In this document: positions 13,394 to 25,187 of the stretch, piece by piece
Numbering within the stretch: the first letter of the stretch is position 1
How the letters are laid out: every line of letters begins with the position of its first letter
Source of the DNA: Rhynochetos jubatus
Taxonomy: Eukaryota > Chordata > Aves > Eurypygiformes > Rhynochetidae
Reading direction: 5' to 3'
Length of the DNA: 64,000 nucleotides
NCBI GenBank assembly: GCA_027574665.1
Contig: CM050655.1
Span: forward strand, 8,241,170 to 8,305,169
Position numbers and translations under genes: made by a program
Notes under the pieces: model-generated
What the model was told of the DNA's origin: nothing
What the model saw: the letters and a program-made list of their open reading frames with translations, nothing else
Databases searched by the model: none

Positions 13394-15998
13394 GTTTTAA
13401 AAACCCTGTTACCTAAGAACCTATTGAAATTCTTCAAGTCTCTGGGCATGCATTATGTATTCACCAAGTTTGCTGCTGGTGATGTAAGTTAGAAATTCTC
13501 CTGCTGGTTTTGATTACAGCTGCAGAGTCACAGATTTGAACAGCAGTAGACAATCATTTTTCTGAGCCTGCACATAAATATAAAACGTTTCCTTTTTCCT
13601 TATCACATAAACCTTCCACTATGATTACTTCAAAATGAATTCCTGTTTTCTTCAGATTTTCTCCACTTATCGTTTTACAATTAACAAAATGTATTCCATC
13701 CAACAAAGCTCTGTTATTTGCATATTCAAAGGTCACCATACAGGTTAAAGTTATTTAACTATGAAAGAGATGATAATTTCACAATCTTTTTACATGCAGA
13801 TAAAATACAAAATTACCTCTGGGTTTTTAATTTGCACATTTACAGAGGCATGATAAAGAGTTTTACGATAATGGTATAAGCAGCATAACGAACTTTCAAT
13901 TAGGCTGTGACAGCTCTTCCCTCTAGTCTTTGCATTGTCATTTTATTATTTAAAACACTGTCATCTCTTTGAGGAAGCAACAAAGAATTTTACTTACTAC
14001 ACCCATTCTTTGGGAACAAAATGGCAGCTTCTCCCAGGAGAGCTGCTGCAGCCTGTCAGCTCACACACGTGCACTGCTTGGCGTGCAAGTGCTCCCTGCC
14101 AAGCAGGGTGGGAGAGAGGGAGAATCAGATAGAATTAGATCAACAAAACATCGGGTTTTATGGGTGTCCCTAGCACTGAACAGTCCAGATCATCAGATTA
14201 GAGCAGCGATAAATGGCAGAGAAAAGTCCTGTATATTGTTATGGCACCCTTGTGGGTTATTTTTACTTTATTTCGTATTGCCATTGTACAAACACAATAG
14301 AAATCCTTCTGTACGTGAAACTTAAATAATTCCTAGAAAAAGCAGTGCTCACTGAATGTCCTATGAAAGGGTAACAAAGTGAAATTCTGCCCCCCATCTA
14401 AAGAGTTCTTGGCATGCCTCACAGAAAACTAGCTTCCTCGACATGACACTTCACCCGCCTTAGGTAAACCAATGCACCTGAGCCAATTATGAGTCCAACC
14501 CATTCCCAAGTTACCCTTTTCACTTAGCACCATGGCCCCAAACCAGTCCAACCCCCTGGAATGAACAAGCAGAGGACAAACATTTCTTAATATTAGGAAC
14601 TACTCCAGAGTCGGTCGCTGTGACTACCTTCTATTTGCGTTGAAAGTCAACCATGTCAAAGTCATATTTTGGGTTTTTGTCTCCAGCTGTCTGCACTTTT
14701 AAACTGGAGAGTAATCGATTGCAACAAAGCAATTGCTGTATTTTTAGGTGTCTAATCAAAACCTGCTACTGCAATTTGAAAAGTCCTAGAGACACAAGTA
14801 CTAAAAAATATAAAAATTACATTAATTTCATGAAAAATAAGATCATACAAACCTCCAGAAATTGACACTACTTATTGAAAATCACAGGTAATTTTACATC
14901 TCAGCTGTGCGTAATAGAATGCAGCCATTTCTGGTCATACCTGATGTAACAGTATTGCACACCGATGGTAAATGTTTTACAGTTTTGAAAGGTGTAATCA
15001 GTAGGTTGCATGAAACAGACAATTTACTTCTCTCTCAAGCAGTATGAACAGAAAAGAAAGGTCAGAGGCATCTGTATGCAAAGCAACACTTCTATTAAAG
15101 TCACAACAACATATGACTACTATGGGTCTAGAATAGCTGTTGAGCTATTTTACTGTCAGAGGTTTTACCCTCCTTGACATGTGTCTTCCTCGTCTTCATT
15201 TGCCATGAATCCCATCTGGCCTGGAACTGGAACAGTTCAACAGGTTACACAGTGAAAGCAACATCCCTTTACCCCATCCTGAGACACCTTAAAAGGTCTG
15301 GGCATCTTCTCAGATCCTCATTTTTTTGTCTCAGTTGTAGATTACTTTTTAGGGGGAGGAGAAGAGGAGGCAAAGGTAAGTCACGATGAATAGTATCCTA
15401 ATTGTACAGATTACAGTCATACGCTGTTTACACCCTCAGTAACTGACCCCTCCAAAGAAGAAACACACAATCTTAGGATTAGAATGAAAATTTGCAAGAC
15501 TTCTACTACAGAAAACACAACCACATTCCTTCATGACTGGACATGAGGACCCCAATGACAATATTACAACAGCAAAACCAAATGCCATGCATTTGAAATA
15601 CTATTTAGAAAGACATGAAGAATCTGGAGGTCTGGTACACCTAAGACTGCAGAAGAAGTGACTTAAGATTGACCGATGTGGAAGTTTTAAGATGAACTGA
15701 AACCTTTTAGAAGTCAATAAAATTGTGAAACCTGGTGAAGTGCATTTCTCTTCCTGATTTCATCTAGAAGTGGTTGTGTGAGAAGCACTGCAAAAGACTT
15801 CCATTTTTATTTCATGTCAAATAAGGCTACAAATCATGTTTTGGAGAACTGTGAGTCTTGGGGCAAGATGAAATTACCATAGTAGTCCAAAAGAGGACTG
15901 CATGTATTTTACAGGTGAGAAGCTTTCTTGGATTGACCCTTTACACAGCTTGATACAACACTGAAGCCGAAACTGGAAATGTTAAAACGTCTGAATTT

Positions 15999-16030
15999 AA
16001 AAAAAAAAGAAATAAAAAAAAAGGAAAAAA
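15999..16030. repeat. A-rich low-complexity tract
   Basis: About 32 bases that are almost all A, broken by G and T, and followed by a C-rich stretch. It could be the tail of a decayed retroposon, but nothing recognisable precedes it. Confidence 0.8.
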
Positions 16031-18513
16031 CCCCACACCCCTTTTTATGCTTCTTACACGTAGCGCAGAATTGAGAGTCTAGCTACATTCTTGTGCATGC
16101 AATGTACAGGAACCCCGGAACTACCAAGTTGCTTTCATCAATTCATCCTGAAATCCTGTCTTTAGTGTTTTACTGCAGAAAGCACCTCGAAGCCAAAATC
16201 TAGCCATTGATGTAGTGGAAGAAAAGAGTAGTGAAGACTGGTTTGCTATCAAAGTATATTTTGAAGCACAAGATTTCACATAGCTTAGGGAGTTACAAGC
16301 GTTATTGGTCATAAAATTATTCAGCCCTTTTAAACTCTCCAGCTACAGTATTAATCTTGGTAACCTTCCTTGACAATGAATTAAACAGACTTACCAGACA
16401 GTAAAATAAAGGTAGTATTTTCTTTTATTGGATCCACATTTATTCTAGCTAATATCATATAAAACTTCATGTATTATAAGAAAGAACATAGGAGGATCTA
16501 GTTTTCACTATGCATTCGTGATCTTGATGTAGATTTCTTTCAGTCTTTGTCCTACTTCCTTGCCATCCTGCCCAGCTGTACGTCTCTTCAGAGTAAATGA
16601 AATAAGAATAATATATTTTTTAAATTGCAGGAGGCACAGAAGTTGACACTTAGTCTTTTCCTAGGATACCTGCTGTCTTGGTACCCTTGCCTCCATTCTG
16701 AGATGTGGAAGACTCTTGGAATTACACTATAACATGACCTGTATGCCTGGGTGGTGGAATAAAAAAGACCCACTCTTCACCAAACTGTTTACCAGCCTAT
16801 GCTGAGGATTAATCAAGGCTACCGGATGGAACTGGAATAAATTCTTCTAATAGTCAACTTGACAAAGAAATTGACATTTCAGGCTGACTCTTCAGAAATT
16901 CATGCCAAGTTCAGAAACACTTTGGCTTTAAAAAAAGGAAAAAGAACACACAAGAAAACAAGACTTATGTGATCACACTACGCAAATGTTTGCGTGCCTG
17001 TCCACCGTGGACACCATTTTCTCCCTGTAATAACTTGGACACCCAGTAGCTGGTGTTAATTAAAACTGGCACAGTATTAGCAGTTGAACAGAAAAATTCC
17101 TACAGGTTCCATGGAGACAAACAGCAAGCTAAAGGAGCAAGATCCTATTAGCGCACGCACTGAGGGGAAAGCTCTGACGGGCTCTGGTAGTAGGTACCAA
17201 CAGCTTCACATCAGCAAGAGCAGCTGCATGTGCTTCTATCACAGTTCACAGCATGTTTGACACCCAAGCACCAAAACCTGGAGCATCCTCTGGGTCCTAC
17301 CACTTTCAGGATGGAACAGAGAAAGAAAGCTAGTTCTTCCAACAGTGCCACCACCCAATGGCTAAGCTCCACGGAGGGAGGATGGAGAGAGCCATGGCTC
17401 CTCCTGCACATCTAGGGGATGATGAAGGAAAGGCATTTTAGTCATTGTTCTAACTTCAGTCAGAAGGAAAATTCTTATCCCACCCCTATCTGGGATCAGC
17501 CGAAGAGGAGGAATGACTCAGAGAGGTCTTATTGTCACAGTGTCTCCATGGAGACCCAACTTGTGTTACACTTTGTTCAGGTCTCTGCTTCAAGCCACTG
17601 CATCACCCAGCAGCTGGTCCAGATCACATACTATCTGAACACCAAACCACAGCACATTTTCCAGCAAAGAAATGGACATTTTATTTTTTTAATGCTTAGA
17701 AGTACTTTTCTCTCTGTATCTTATAAGTAGCTCTGAATTACAGCTATTTCCACATTTATTTTAATCTTCTGCCTTCAGGTCATTTGATGAATCTTAGGAA
17801 GATCTTGGAACAACTTTATAAACTTATTTTTTCTCTTTTAATAGAGCCACTCTTTTTTATCGTACCTTCACTCAAACATTTTTATGAATACGATAAAAAG
17901 ACAGAAGAACCCTGTATTTAAATGTTCTTCTTGTGTTACAGAACTGTACTCTCACCTTCCTTAACCTAACTGCGTATCAGTGCCACAGAGCCGGATGCAG
18001 AGGGGAACAGGGCATTAGCTTAGCACAGGCTCAGTTAGACCCTGGGGTCTGAGGGCACGGCTGTACGCAGAGACTCACCCCTTGGCAAGGAACCCAAAGG
18101 CAAAAACTGCTCCTAGTTGCACTCAAAGGCGAGTTTCCCAGAAAAATATAATACAGAATTGGAAGGAAGGTAAAAAGATCTTGGTCAAAAGCAGAGTTCC
18201 TTCATTCTAACGGGGAATGTGGCTGCAACTTACTCCCATCTCTTCTCCCTTAGAACAGAGAGAGGTTTTCCATGTGCCCAGGACATGAGTGATGGGAATA
18301 TGGACCCCCTAAAAGGCTTCAGAGAATAGCAATGGAAGAAGAAGGAAAAGAGTACAAAGCAGAGCATTTTGTTTACGAATTTTACCAGCAATATTCCTTA
18401 GAGAGAGGAAGGAGTCTCATTTTTGGAGTGTGAATGGAAGAGTTAAGTGGAAGGCATTGTGGGTCAAATCAGATCAAGACACTGTCAAACTTTCCAGTAA
18501 GCTTTCTGAAGCC

Positions 18514-18568
18514 ATGACACTGCAAATGACATTCCTCTTGGGCCTCAGTTTCCCAGCTGTCAAAAGAC
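18514..18568 (+). repeat. MIR-like ancient SINE fragment
   Basis: The order GCCATGACAC, then CCTCTTGGGCCTCAGTTTCC, then CAGCTGTCAAAA parallels the conserved core and 3' part of MIR-type CORE-SINEs. In those a 'gacc...cacttaacctctctgggcctcagtttccccatctgtaaaa' pattern is typical. The match to GGGCCTCAGTTTCCCA is close; the flanks are diverged. MIR remnants occur in bird genomes as old, short fragments. A chance match cannot be excluded by eye. Confidence 0.4.
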
Positions 18569-21289
18569 AAGTTGTTTCACGGAAACTGAAAGATGGCTGC
18601 TATTTAGTGTGGGCCCTTTAAATAAGCACTAAGGAGTGAGAGGTTCTGAACAAGACAACAGTCTGTGAAAAGCAGAGATTACCATGTCTCATTGCCGAGA
18701 ATGTGTTTTTTCTCAGGAACCATACTTGCTAGCACTTAAAACTCTCCCAAGTCCTAATTCCAGCTGAGTATGAGAGTTTGACATTTCAGATTTCTGTGGC
18801 CACGTAACATTCTTAAAAGTAACTTTTTAATGTGGAAAAATATTCATTCTGAATTGATTTTTTTTAATGTGGGGCAAAAGAGGATGTGTTTGTCCATCTC
18901 CAGGGGTTCTCTATGCTGCTGTATACTAGGAGCAACTCAGGACATTTGGACATAAGGAACTTTTTAGCACCTTTCCCATGCTGTGGTAAGAATATCCTAG
19001 AAGTCCTCAGAGTCCTCATTGAGCTGTGGCTCTCAGAGTATTCAGCATGAAGACAAGATCACGATCCCTGGTTGCAACGATCCTTGTAGCAAGGATATCA
19101 GACCACCAGAAGGTTTCCAGTAGCACAAGCAAGCCAGCTGGTACATAGAATTTTGTCCAGAATCCTGGCATTTTGGCCCAAGTTTTCTGACACCCAAACA
19201 ATTTCCATGAAACATTCATCTGTGAGTAAATTTATACTGTCTGCTGAAATGCATTTAACTGAGAAAGGGCTTGCTATCAATTCCCATTCCTCTCTCTGTG
19301 GAGAAAGGAACAGACCATAAAAATGTCTGTGCTAGCATTAGAGTAGGAGGCTCAGGTGAAAAGAATGGGGATGTGGGGAGGGACTGATGTAATATAATAG
19401 TCTTTACTCTGCGGGGGTTAGGACAAGCCCCCTGCTCTCCAGGTGGAAACATTTCTAGGTGTACCTTACATAAATCCACCTGCTTTGTGTCTCCTGCATC
19501 TCATGTTATATCTGCAGAAGAAGACAGACTGGCCAAAGGAGACAAAATTCTGTCCAGGACAAATAACAGTGTTACCACAGGGTTTGAATGGAAGCTGCCA
19601 TAAACTTAATTTCCTACCCGGGTTGGTAGCTACTTAAATGTGGTTGCCAGCAAATAGCCTAAAGTGAATGGAGTGAATAAGCAGAATTTAGAACTGAAAG
19701 GAGCCAGTTTACTAATTAGGCATAAAACACTGACATTCCAAAAATTAAACACACATAATCAAGTATCAGATCTCCTGAATGATACTGAAGGCTTCATTGC
19801 CGAAGCACAGTTATAGACTCTAAGATGTGCATCGAGTTTCAGACTTCGGCAGTATTTTCCAAGGCTCTTGGGAAATACGTTTACCATGTTCTAATTCACA
19901 CCCTGTTGATCATTACTGCTGTTTTATATGGTACAGATTAAATAAACTGACAACAGATCAAACTTAACAGGAAAGGCCGATTCTGAAATTGCAGCAAGTA
20001 ATCTTCTAAATGCAAAATCATTATGTTTAACATTAATCCATTAGTATACTTAGCACATACAACAAGAACAGTAGAAGCTGTTTTAATTTCTGTCACAGTT
20101 TCCTTCTTTTTTCAAGCTACAAATTTCACAAGATACAAACTCCTAGAAACTGTACATCAAGAGTGATTTAAGCAAAAGTAATCTGGCAGTGTTGCATCAC
20201 TTGACACTTGCATTCACATCACTAGTTGATAGAATTTTCTTTTCAACTTCTAGACAATCTATTATGAAAAACAAATTGTAATTTTTATTGTATATAAACC
20301 AACTTTCACGTACAATCCCTACAAAAGCATTAATTATTCATAGAGCTTTCAGGGATAACGCAATTCATAAAGTTCTACCTCTTTTTTGAAACCTTGTTTG
20401 TTTTCCACCGTGCCATAGGTCACACTTAGATATATACACTTGGATTCTCCTTTAAGCAAAAGCATCTCTTCAAGGCATGCCACATGACCAAACTGTAAGA
20501 AAAGCATACTGATGACTAGCAATCATTGTGTGCTATCATTTTTCCCACAAAAATAAGTAGGAGCAAAGGTTGTTTCTTGTACCTGAAGCTGATAATATCT
20601 AATGAACATCCTCAGCAACAGGCATCGATAACCACAGTCGTTGCTACAGAATAAAATTCTACATCAAGAGAGCCCAAGGAAAGCGCATTATTTCTTTCTT
20701 CATAAACCAGTATGTGGTTGATACAAATATACTTTGCTTTCGGCTGCTGCATTTTGCCTTGATAACTGAGCCTTCTGAAGGGAAATTTCTGGAGTGGATA
20801 TGTCTGAAATTAGCTCACTGAAATGAGTACTTGAAACCTATTTGTCACTTAGGAGTTCAGATCCCATCAGTACCTGCTGTAGGCACTCTAGAATGACCTC
20901 ATCATTAAAGAGTAAACTCTTTCTATGACAGCAGATCATCTCCTAGATTGAGTTTTGTTATTCCTTTGCAGCTGATATACCTTTTCTTAGGCTGAATTAA
21001 TTCTGCTCCGTGAGGCAATGCTGCTTGGTAATGGTATTCAAGAATGATCTGTATGTATTGGTTTTTAGCCCTGGTCTAACTCCTTTCCAACTGCAGCTTT
21101 GGTGCACAGCAGGACAGCAGTAGCAATCCTTTCTTCCTCCATGGTTCCCCTGGATCATCCTTTGGTTTCCAGCCTTACTTCATCTTTTGCCATTTAGATT
21201 GACATCCAAATTGATTCTTTGATAGGTGATACGTAGCGTTCATGGTCATCTGTTTCTTCAGTTGTCTTGATGGCAACCACATACCTTGC
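18569..21289. other. non-coding DNA, no gene recognised
   Basis: About 2.7 kb of AT-rich sequence up to the second LTR. The longest open frame wholly inside is 74 codons (19255-19479, minus), with no recognisable domain. No repeat, RNA gene or regulatory site could be supported. An 87-codon minus-strand frame starting at 21438 runs out of the LTR into this stretch and is not a gene. Confidence 0.6.
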
Positions 21290-21822
21290 TGTACTGGTTT
21301 CATAGCAGTCCATATGGTGTTATGGTTTGGATGTGTGATCAAAACAGTGTTGATAAGACACTGAAGTTTTAGCTCATGCTGGGCAGCTCTTACCCAGCAC
21401 CAAGGTTTTTTCTGTTTCTCACACTGCCCTGCCAGCAAGTAGGTTGGGGGTGTAAAAGAAGTGTGGAGGGGGACACAGCTGGGACAGCTGACCCCAGCTC
21501 ACCTAAGGGCTGTTCAGCAATGAGAGCTGGCAAAAGAAGGGAGGTCATTTGGAATTGTACTATTTGTCTTCCCAAGTAAACATTACATGTGATAATGCCC
21601 CGCTTTCCTGGAGGTGGCTAAGTATCTGCCTGCTGATAGTGAATGAATTCCCTATTTTGCTTTGCTTGTGCGTGCAATTTTGCTTTACTTATTAAACTGT
21701 CTTTATTTCGACCCACAAGTTTTCTCACTTTTATTCTTCTGATTCTCTCCCCCATTCCACTGGGGGAGAGTGAGCAAGCAGCTGTGTTGTGCTTAGCTGC
21801 CTAGTGGGGTTAACCCACAACG
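21290..21822 (+). mobile_element. solo LTR of the same avian ERV family, internally deleted
   Basis: This 533-bp LTR belongs to the same family as the one at 5100-5696 but lies in the opposite orientation. It opens with TGTACTGGTTTCA. It then shares GTTGATAAGACACTGA, GGGACAGCTGACCCCAGCTC, TTGTCTTCCCAAGTAA, GAATGAATTCC and the ATTAAA poly(A) signal (21691-21696), and closes with GGGGTTAACCCACAACG. Flanking CTTGC at 21285-21289 and 21823-21827 is a perfect 5-bp target duplication, which fixes both ends. Compared with the 597-bp copy it lacks roughly 20-30 bases near its 5' end and the segment that holds the TATA-like box, so its own promoter is probably dead. By eye the two copies are about 80% alike in the 3' half. 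The terminal bases ACG in place of ACA are probably decay. No internal retroviral sequence is present. Confidence 0.93.
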
Positions 21823-24514
21823 CTTGCCATTTTGGGTTCATTTCATTTAGAAAATGAACCTTGTTTGGGTTTTGTGGGGTTTGTGGTTTTGTTTTGGGTT
21901 GGTAGGTTTTTTATATCATTGGTATAAAAGCCATAAATAAAAGGCTTCCTTGGTGAAGAAAGAATTTCCCAAATGCACTAACTGTGCCTTCTCACTACAT
22001 AAATAGTGGGTAAACAGGGCAGGCGATTTCTTGAACTTTTATTCCCACACTGGTTGCCTGAGTTTGGCATAGCTGCACATTCTGCACTCAGTACTTCACC
22101 ACAGAAGAGCAAGCTCAAAGGAGAGAGGAAGGAAGGGACTGCTTTTTTCCCATAAACTAGATCTTTTAAAGAGAGAGATAAATACCTGTAGTGACTTGTT
22201 TTGCAGAATAAAAATGAGACTCATCTGTCTAGTACTGTTAAATCAGCAACAGGTTTAGATGTCTGCTATACTGAAGGAGAACAGAAATGTATCCAATCTC
22301 AGGGCTGAGTGCACTTCCACACAAAATGAAGGCAATACATTCCTCCATGGGGAAGATTGCAGTTCACAGACTAAAGCTAGGACTACCCCATTCTAAGCTG
22401 AAATGGCTTTGCTGCCCACTAAGAAATTGTTCCTCTTCCATTTGTGTAAATGAAAGCTTTAAAGAAAACCTTAAAAAAGAAAATCTGGACTAAAATTCAC
22501 TGGCTCTACATCCTGAACTGTAGCAATATCGTGATAAAACCAAGAAATGGCTCTAGTAATACAAAATACAGTGAAACTTCAAATTAATATAGTAAGAATT
22601 TGTCTTCAAATATATTCCCAGGCATGTTTCAACAAGATACTACAAGGACCACCTCCAGCCTCTTAACAAAGCTTCAGAACAGCCAAAAGAAAATAAAAAT
22701 CTCTTCAAATAAAATGTTAAAAAGGGAAACAGAAGCAAAGTAAATATTAATTGTGGTTAGAACGAAGAGTTACGTGTTCGGTTAGGCACAGCTAGTAGAC
22801 AACCACTGAGCGAAGTTACTCAATGTATAGAACCATACTGGCTCTGCCTCTTGCCAGCGGGATGATGTGTGCCATAGCTTATTTGAGTACTAAACATTAT
22901 CAGACAAAGACATGGCAACTGCACCCTGAAACAAATCAGGACAGTAATAACCCACTCAGCTTCTTCGATTCCTGACCAAAGTGTAATCCTGTTTCTCTCG
23001 GGAGAGCCGCTTCCTGCATACAAACAATGCCATGTTTGATCTCTCTTATCTTTCTCCTGGGCCTTTTTGATTTACCAACTGTGAATCAGACTCCAAGCTG
23101 ACACTTAGGGTTAGGAGAGAAGGGCTAGTTGCCCTTCTAGGTTCTCAAACAGCTCATATACCCTCTTACATACCTTATCTGTCCTGAAATAATGAGTTCA
23201 TATTTACTTCTTGGTGGAAAATCACCTGCAATGCATCTCCAAGCATTAATGCACCAACCACTTGGCTCCTTGCTTTCTCTCAGCATCGGCAGGGATAAGT
23301 GTGGTAGGGTTTCCTGTACAGCTTCTCAGGAGCGCAGTCTGGTCAGCCAACAAGAAAGCAGCCATATAGGGACAAGGACTAAGGATGTTTTTCTGGACAG
23401 TGAGGGAATTCATAATCCAACAAAAGGACTTCTGGTCAGCCTCCTCTGGGGACAGATTTCACGTTGTTGTATGGCTTGGAAGACTATAGCGATTCCCAGC
23501 AGAGTATCATTCCCATATTGCTTATAGCAGATGTGGCTATGTTGACACACAGTTTCAGTGTTTGTTTTCTTAACATTTTCATTATATTTTGCCAATATTT
23601 TATTTTGAAAGTAAAAATATTGCTTAAATGGATCTTCCCACAGTTTTGATTGCTTGTGGCTCTAAAAAGAGACTCATCAGATGGTTTGTGTTAAAGGATT
23701 TTCATAGCCCTTTCTTGGCTGAAATGAAAATTCACTTCAGGAAATCAGAGTAGAGAGATATTCCTGACGGAGCTAGACCTGATGAGGTTTCTAGGTCTAA
23801 CACATTTGAGAAAAGCTCGGGCGCAGTAAACAGCACAGTGTGATTAAGACTGGACAGGTGCTACCACAAGAATAAAGGCTACAGCACATCTAGCAGTGAC
23901 TGAGGGCAGTTCATGTTTTGATTCAATAAGTTATTAATACGACTCACCCGTATGTTACCAAATATCACACCCAGTGAGTGAAAATTGAAACATATGCCTG
24001 TGAGATACAAAAGGGAGCTTTTAAGAGAGGTCTTGGCAGAATGGGTGGGAGGGAGGGGTGAGAGCAGGAGGAAAAGAATGAAGCTTTTTTGCTTCATCAG
24101 GTTATATGAATACGTTAAAATTCTCAGGTAAAGGAAAATAGGCAAGCCTTGGCTTTTTTTTCCAGCTAGCCTTTCTTGCCCCTAACAAAGAACAAGATGA
24201 GGATGGAAAGACAGTGTATGGAGACACCATAGGACTGCAGAAAATAGGCATCCCCTGAGGCACTCAGAGTTGTTACCAATTCCTCCAAATTCCCATTCCC
24301 CCAGCCTTTCCCTAGTCCCAGCGCAACTTCAGGGCCCATGCAAGGGCAGAGGAGAGTGCTTTTTTGAGTCTGTCTCTGAGCTCAGAACAACACCTATTAC
24401 AATTTCTTAACCATTTCACATAGGAAGAATTCAACAAGCAAGTGGGAAATTATACAGGGAAATTAAATCCCTGCCTCTTCTGGCAGTTATTTTCAGGAAG
24501 AACACCGCTAGATG

Positions 24515-24528
24515 GCACTGGGAACTGT
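24515..24528 (+). promoter_or_regulatory. candidate CTCF-binding motif
   Basis: CCGCTAGATGGCAC matches the vertebrate CTCF core CCASYAGRKGGCRS at 13 of 14 positions; the exception is G in place of A at position 3. CTCF is the zinc-finger protein that anchors chromatin loops and insulators. The surrounding ~70 bases are richer in G+C and CpG than the neighbourhood (GCACCGGGCA, TTACCGGCTG, GGGCGGTAAT), which is often seen at functional sites. One match of this quality in 64 kb is not by itself significant. Confidence 0.4.
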
Positions 24529-25142
24529 AAGCACCGGGCACAGAGCACTGGTTACCGGCTGCCCTGCTCTGAGGGCGGTAATGATAAAATAATCAGGGAC
24601 TAATGTCACTGTTCACATTATCAGCAACATCCTTTTCAGTTCTTTCAGATTCTAGGCGCAGGGAGCAACACTGAGTTAGTAATGTGTTCTTTATCCCAGC
24701 CCCACTAAAAGGGCTGACAGAAAATACAGAGCAACTGTATTTTCCATAAGGTTACATTCCTAGAGGACAAACAAACCTTCTGTAAAAACGCATGAAAAAG
24801 CATTTGCTCAAGGGACTCCCGTGATTCTATGCATGCGCCACATATATGTAATAATATAATTGAGAGATCATCAGCACATGTACCAAGTTTGTGATCCTGG
24901 TTGTCAGTGTACAATATTTTTACATCTAATCGTGTAATATTTGAGATACCGCACACCACGTGTCTAAATAAAATCCTGCCAACACACACAAAAGAATGCA
25001 TTCATCATCCCAAATCCAATATAGAAAACATATGCTACTTACAGAGCATGTACATATGTTAGATATCTTCCCTTCGCCTTCTCTCTGTGTGAGAAACTGG
25101 CCCACTTGCAGTCTCTAAGCAGAAGACCTTCATGTGAACGTG

Positions 25143-25187
25143 ACCCATTCATTTCAGTTGGGTTCATTCACCCCCAGAATCAGGCCG
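25143..25187. repeat. diverged copy of a dispersed amniote repeat (unnamed)
   Basis: CCCATTCATTTCAGTTGGG is followed 20 bases on by CAGAATCAGGCC. Both blocks, in this order, belong to the same dispersed phrase pattern seen at other sites in this window. The family name is unknown to me. Confidence 0.35.

Larger units (their letters stand above)
5697..18513. other. long non-coding stretch, no gene recognised
   Basis: Nearly 13 kb in which I recognise no exon, RNA gene or young transposon. The longest open frame of the window lies here (148 codons, 6943-7389, minus; a 104-codon frame overlaps it in another phase). It has low-complexity S/L/Q-rich content and no known domain. Composition is uniformly AT-rich with few CpGs. 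Small items inside are an A13 run (13381-13393), an A-rich tract (15999-16030) and one diverged copy of the dispersed phrase (11551-11640). Conserved non-coding elements may be present but cannot be identified without alignment. Confidence 0.6.
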
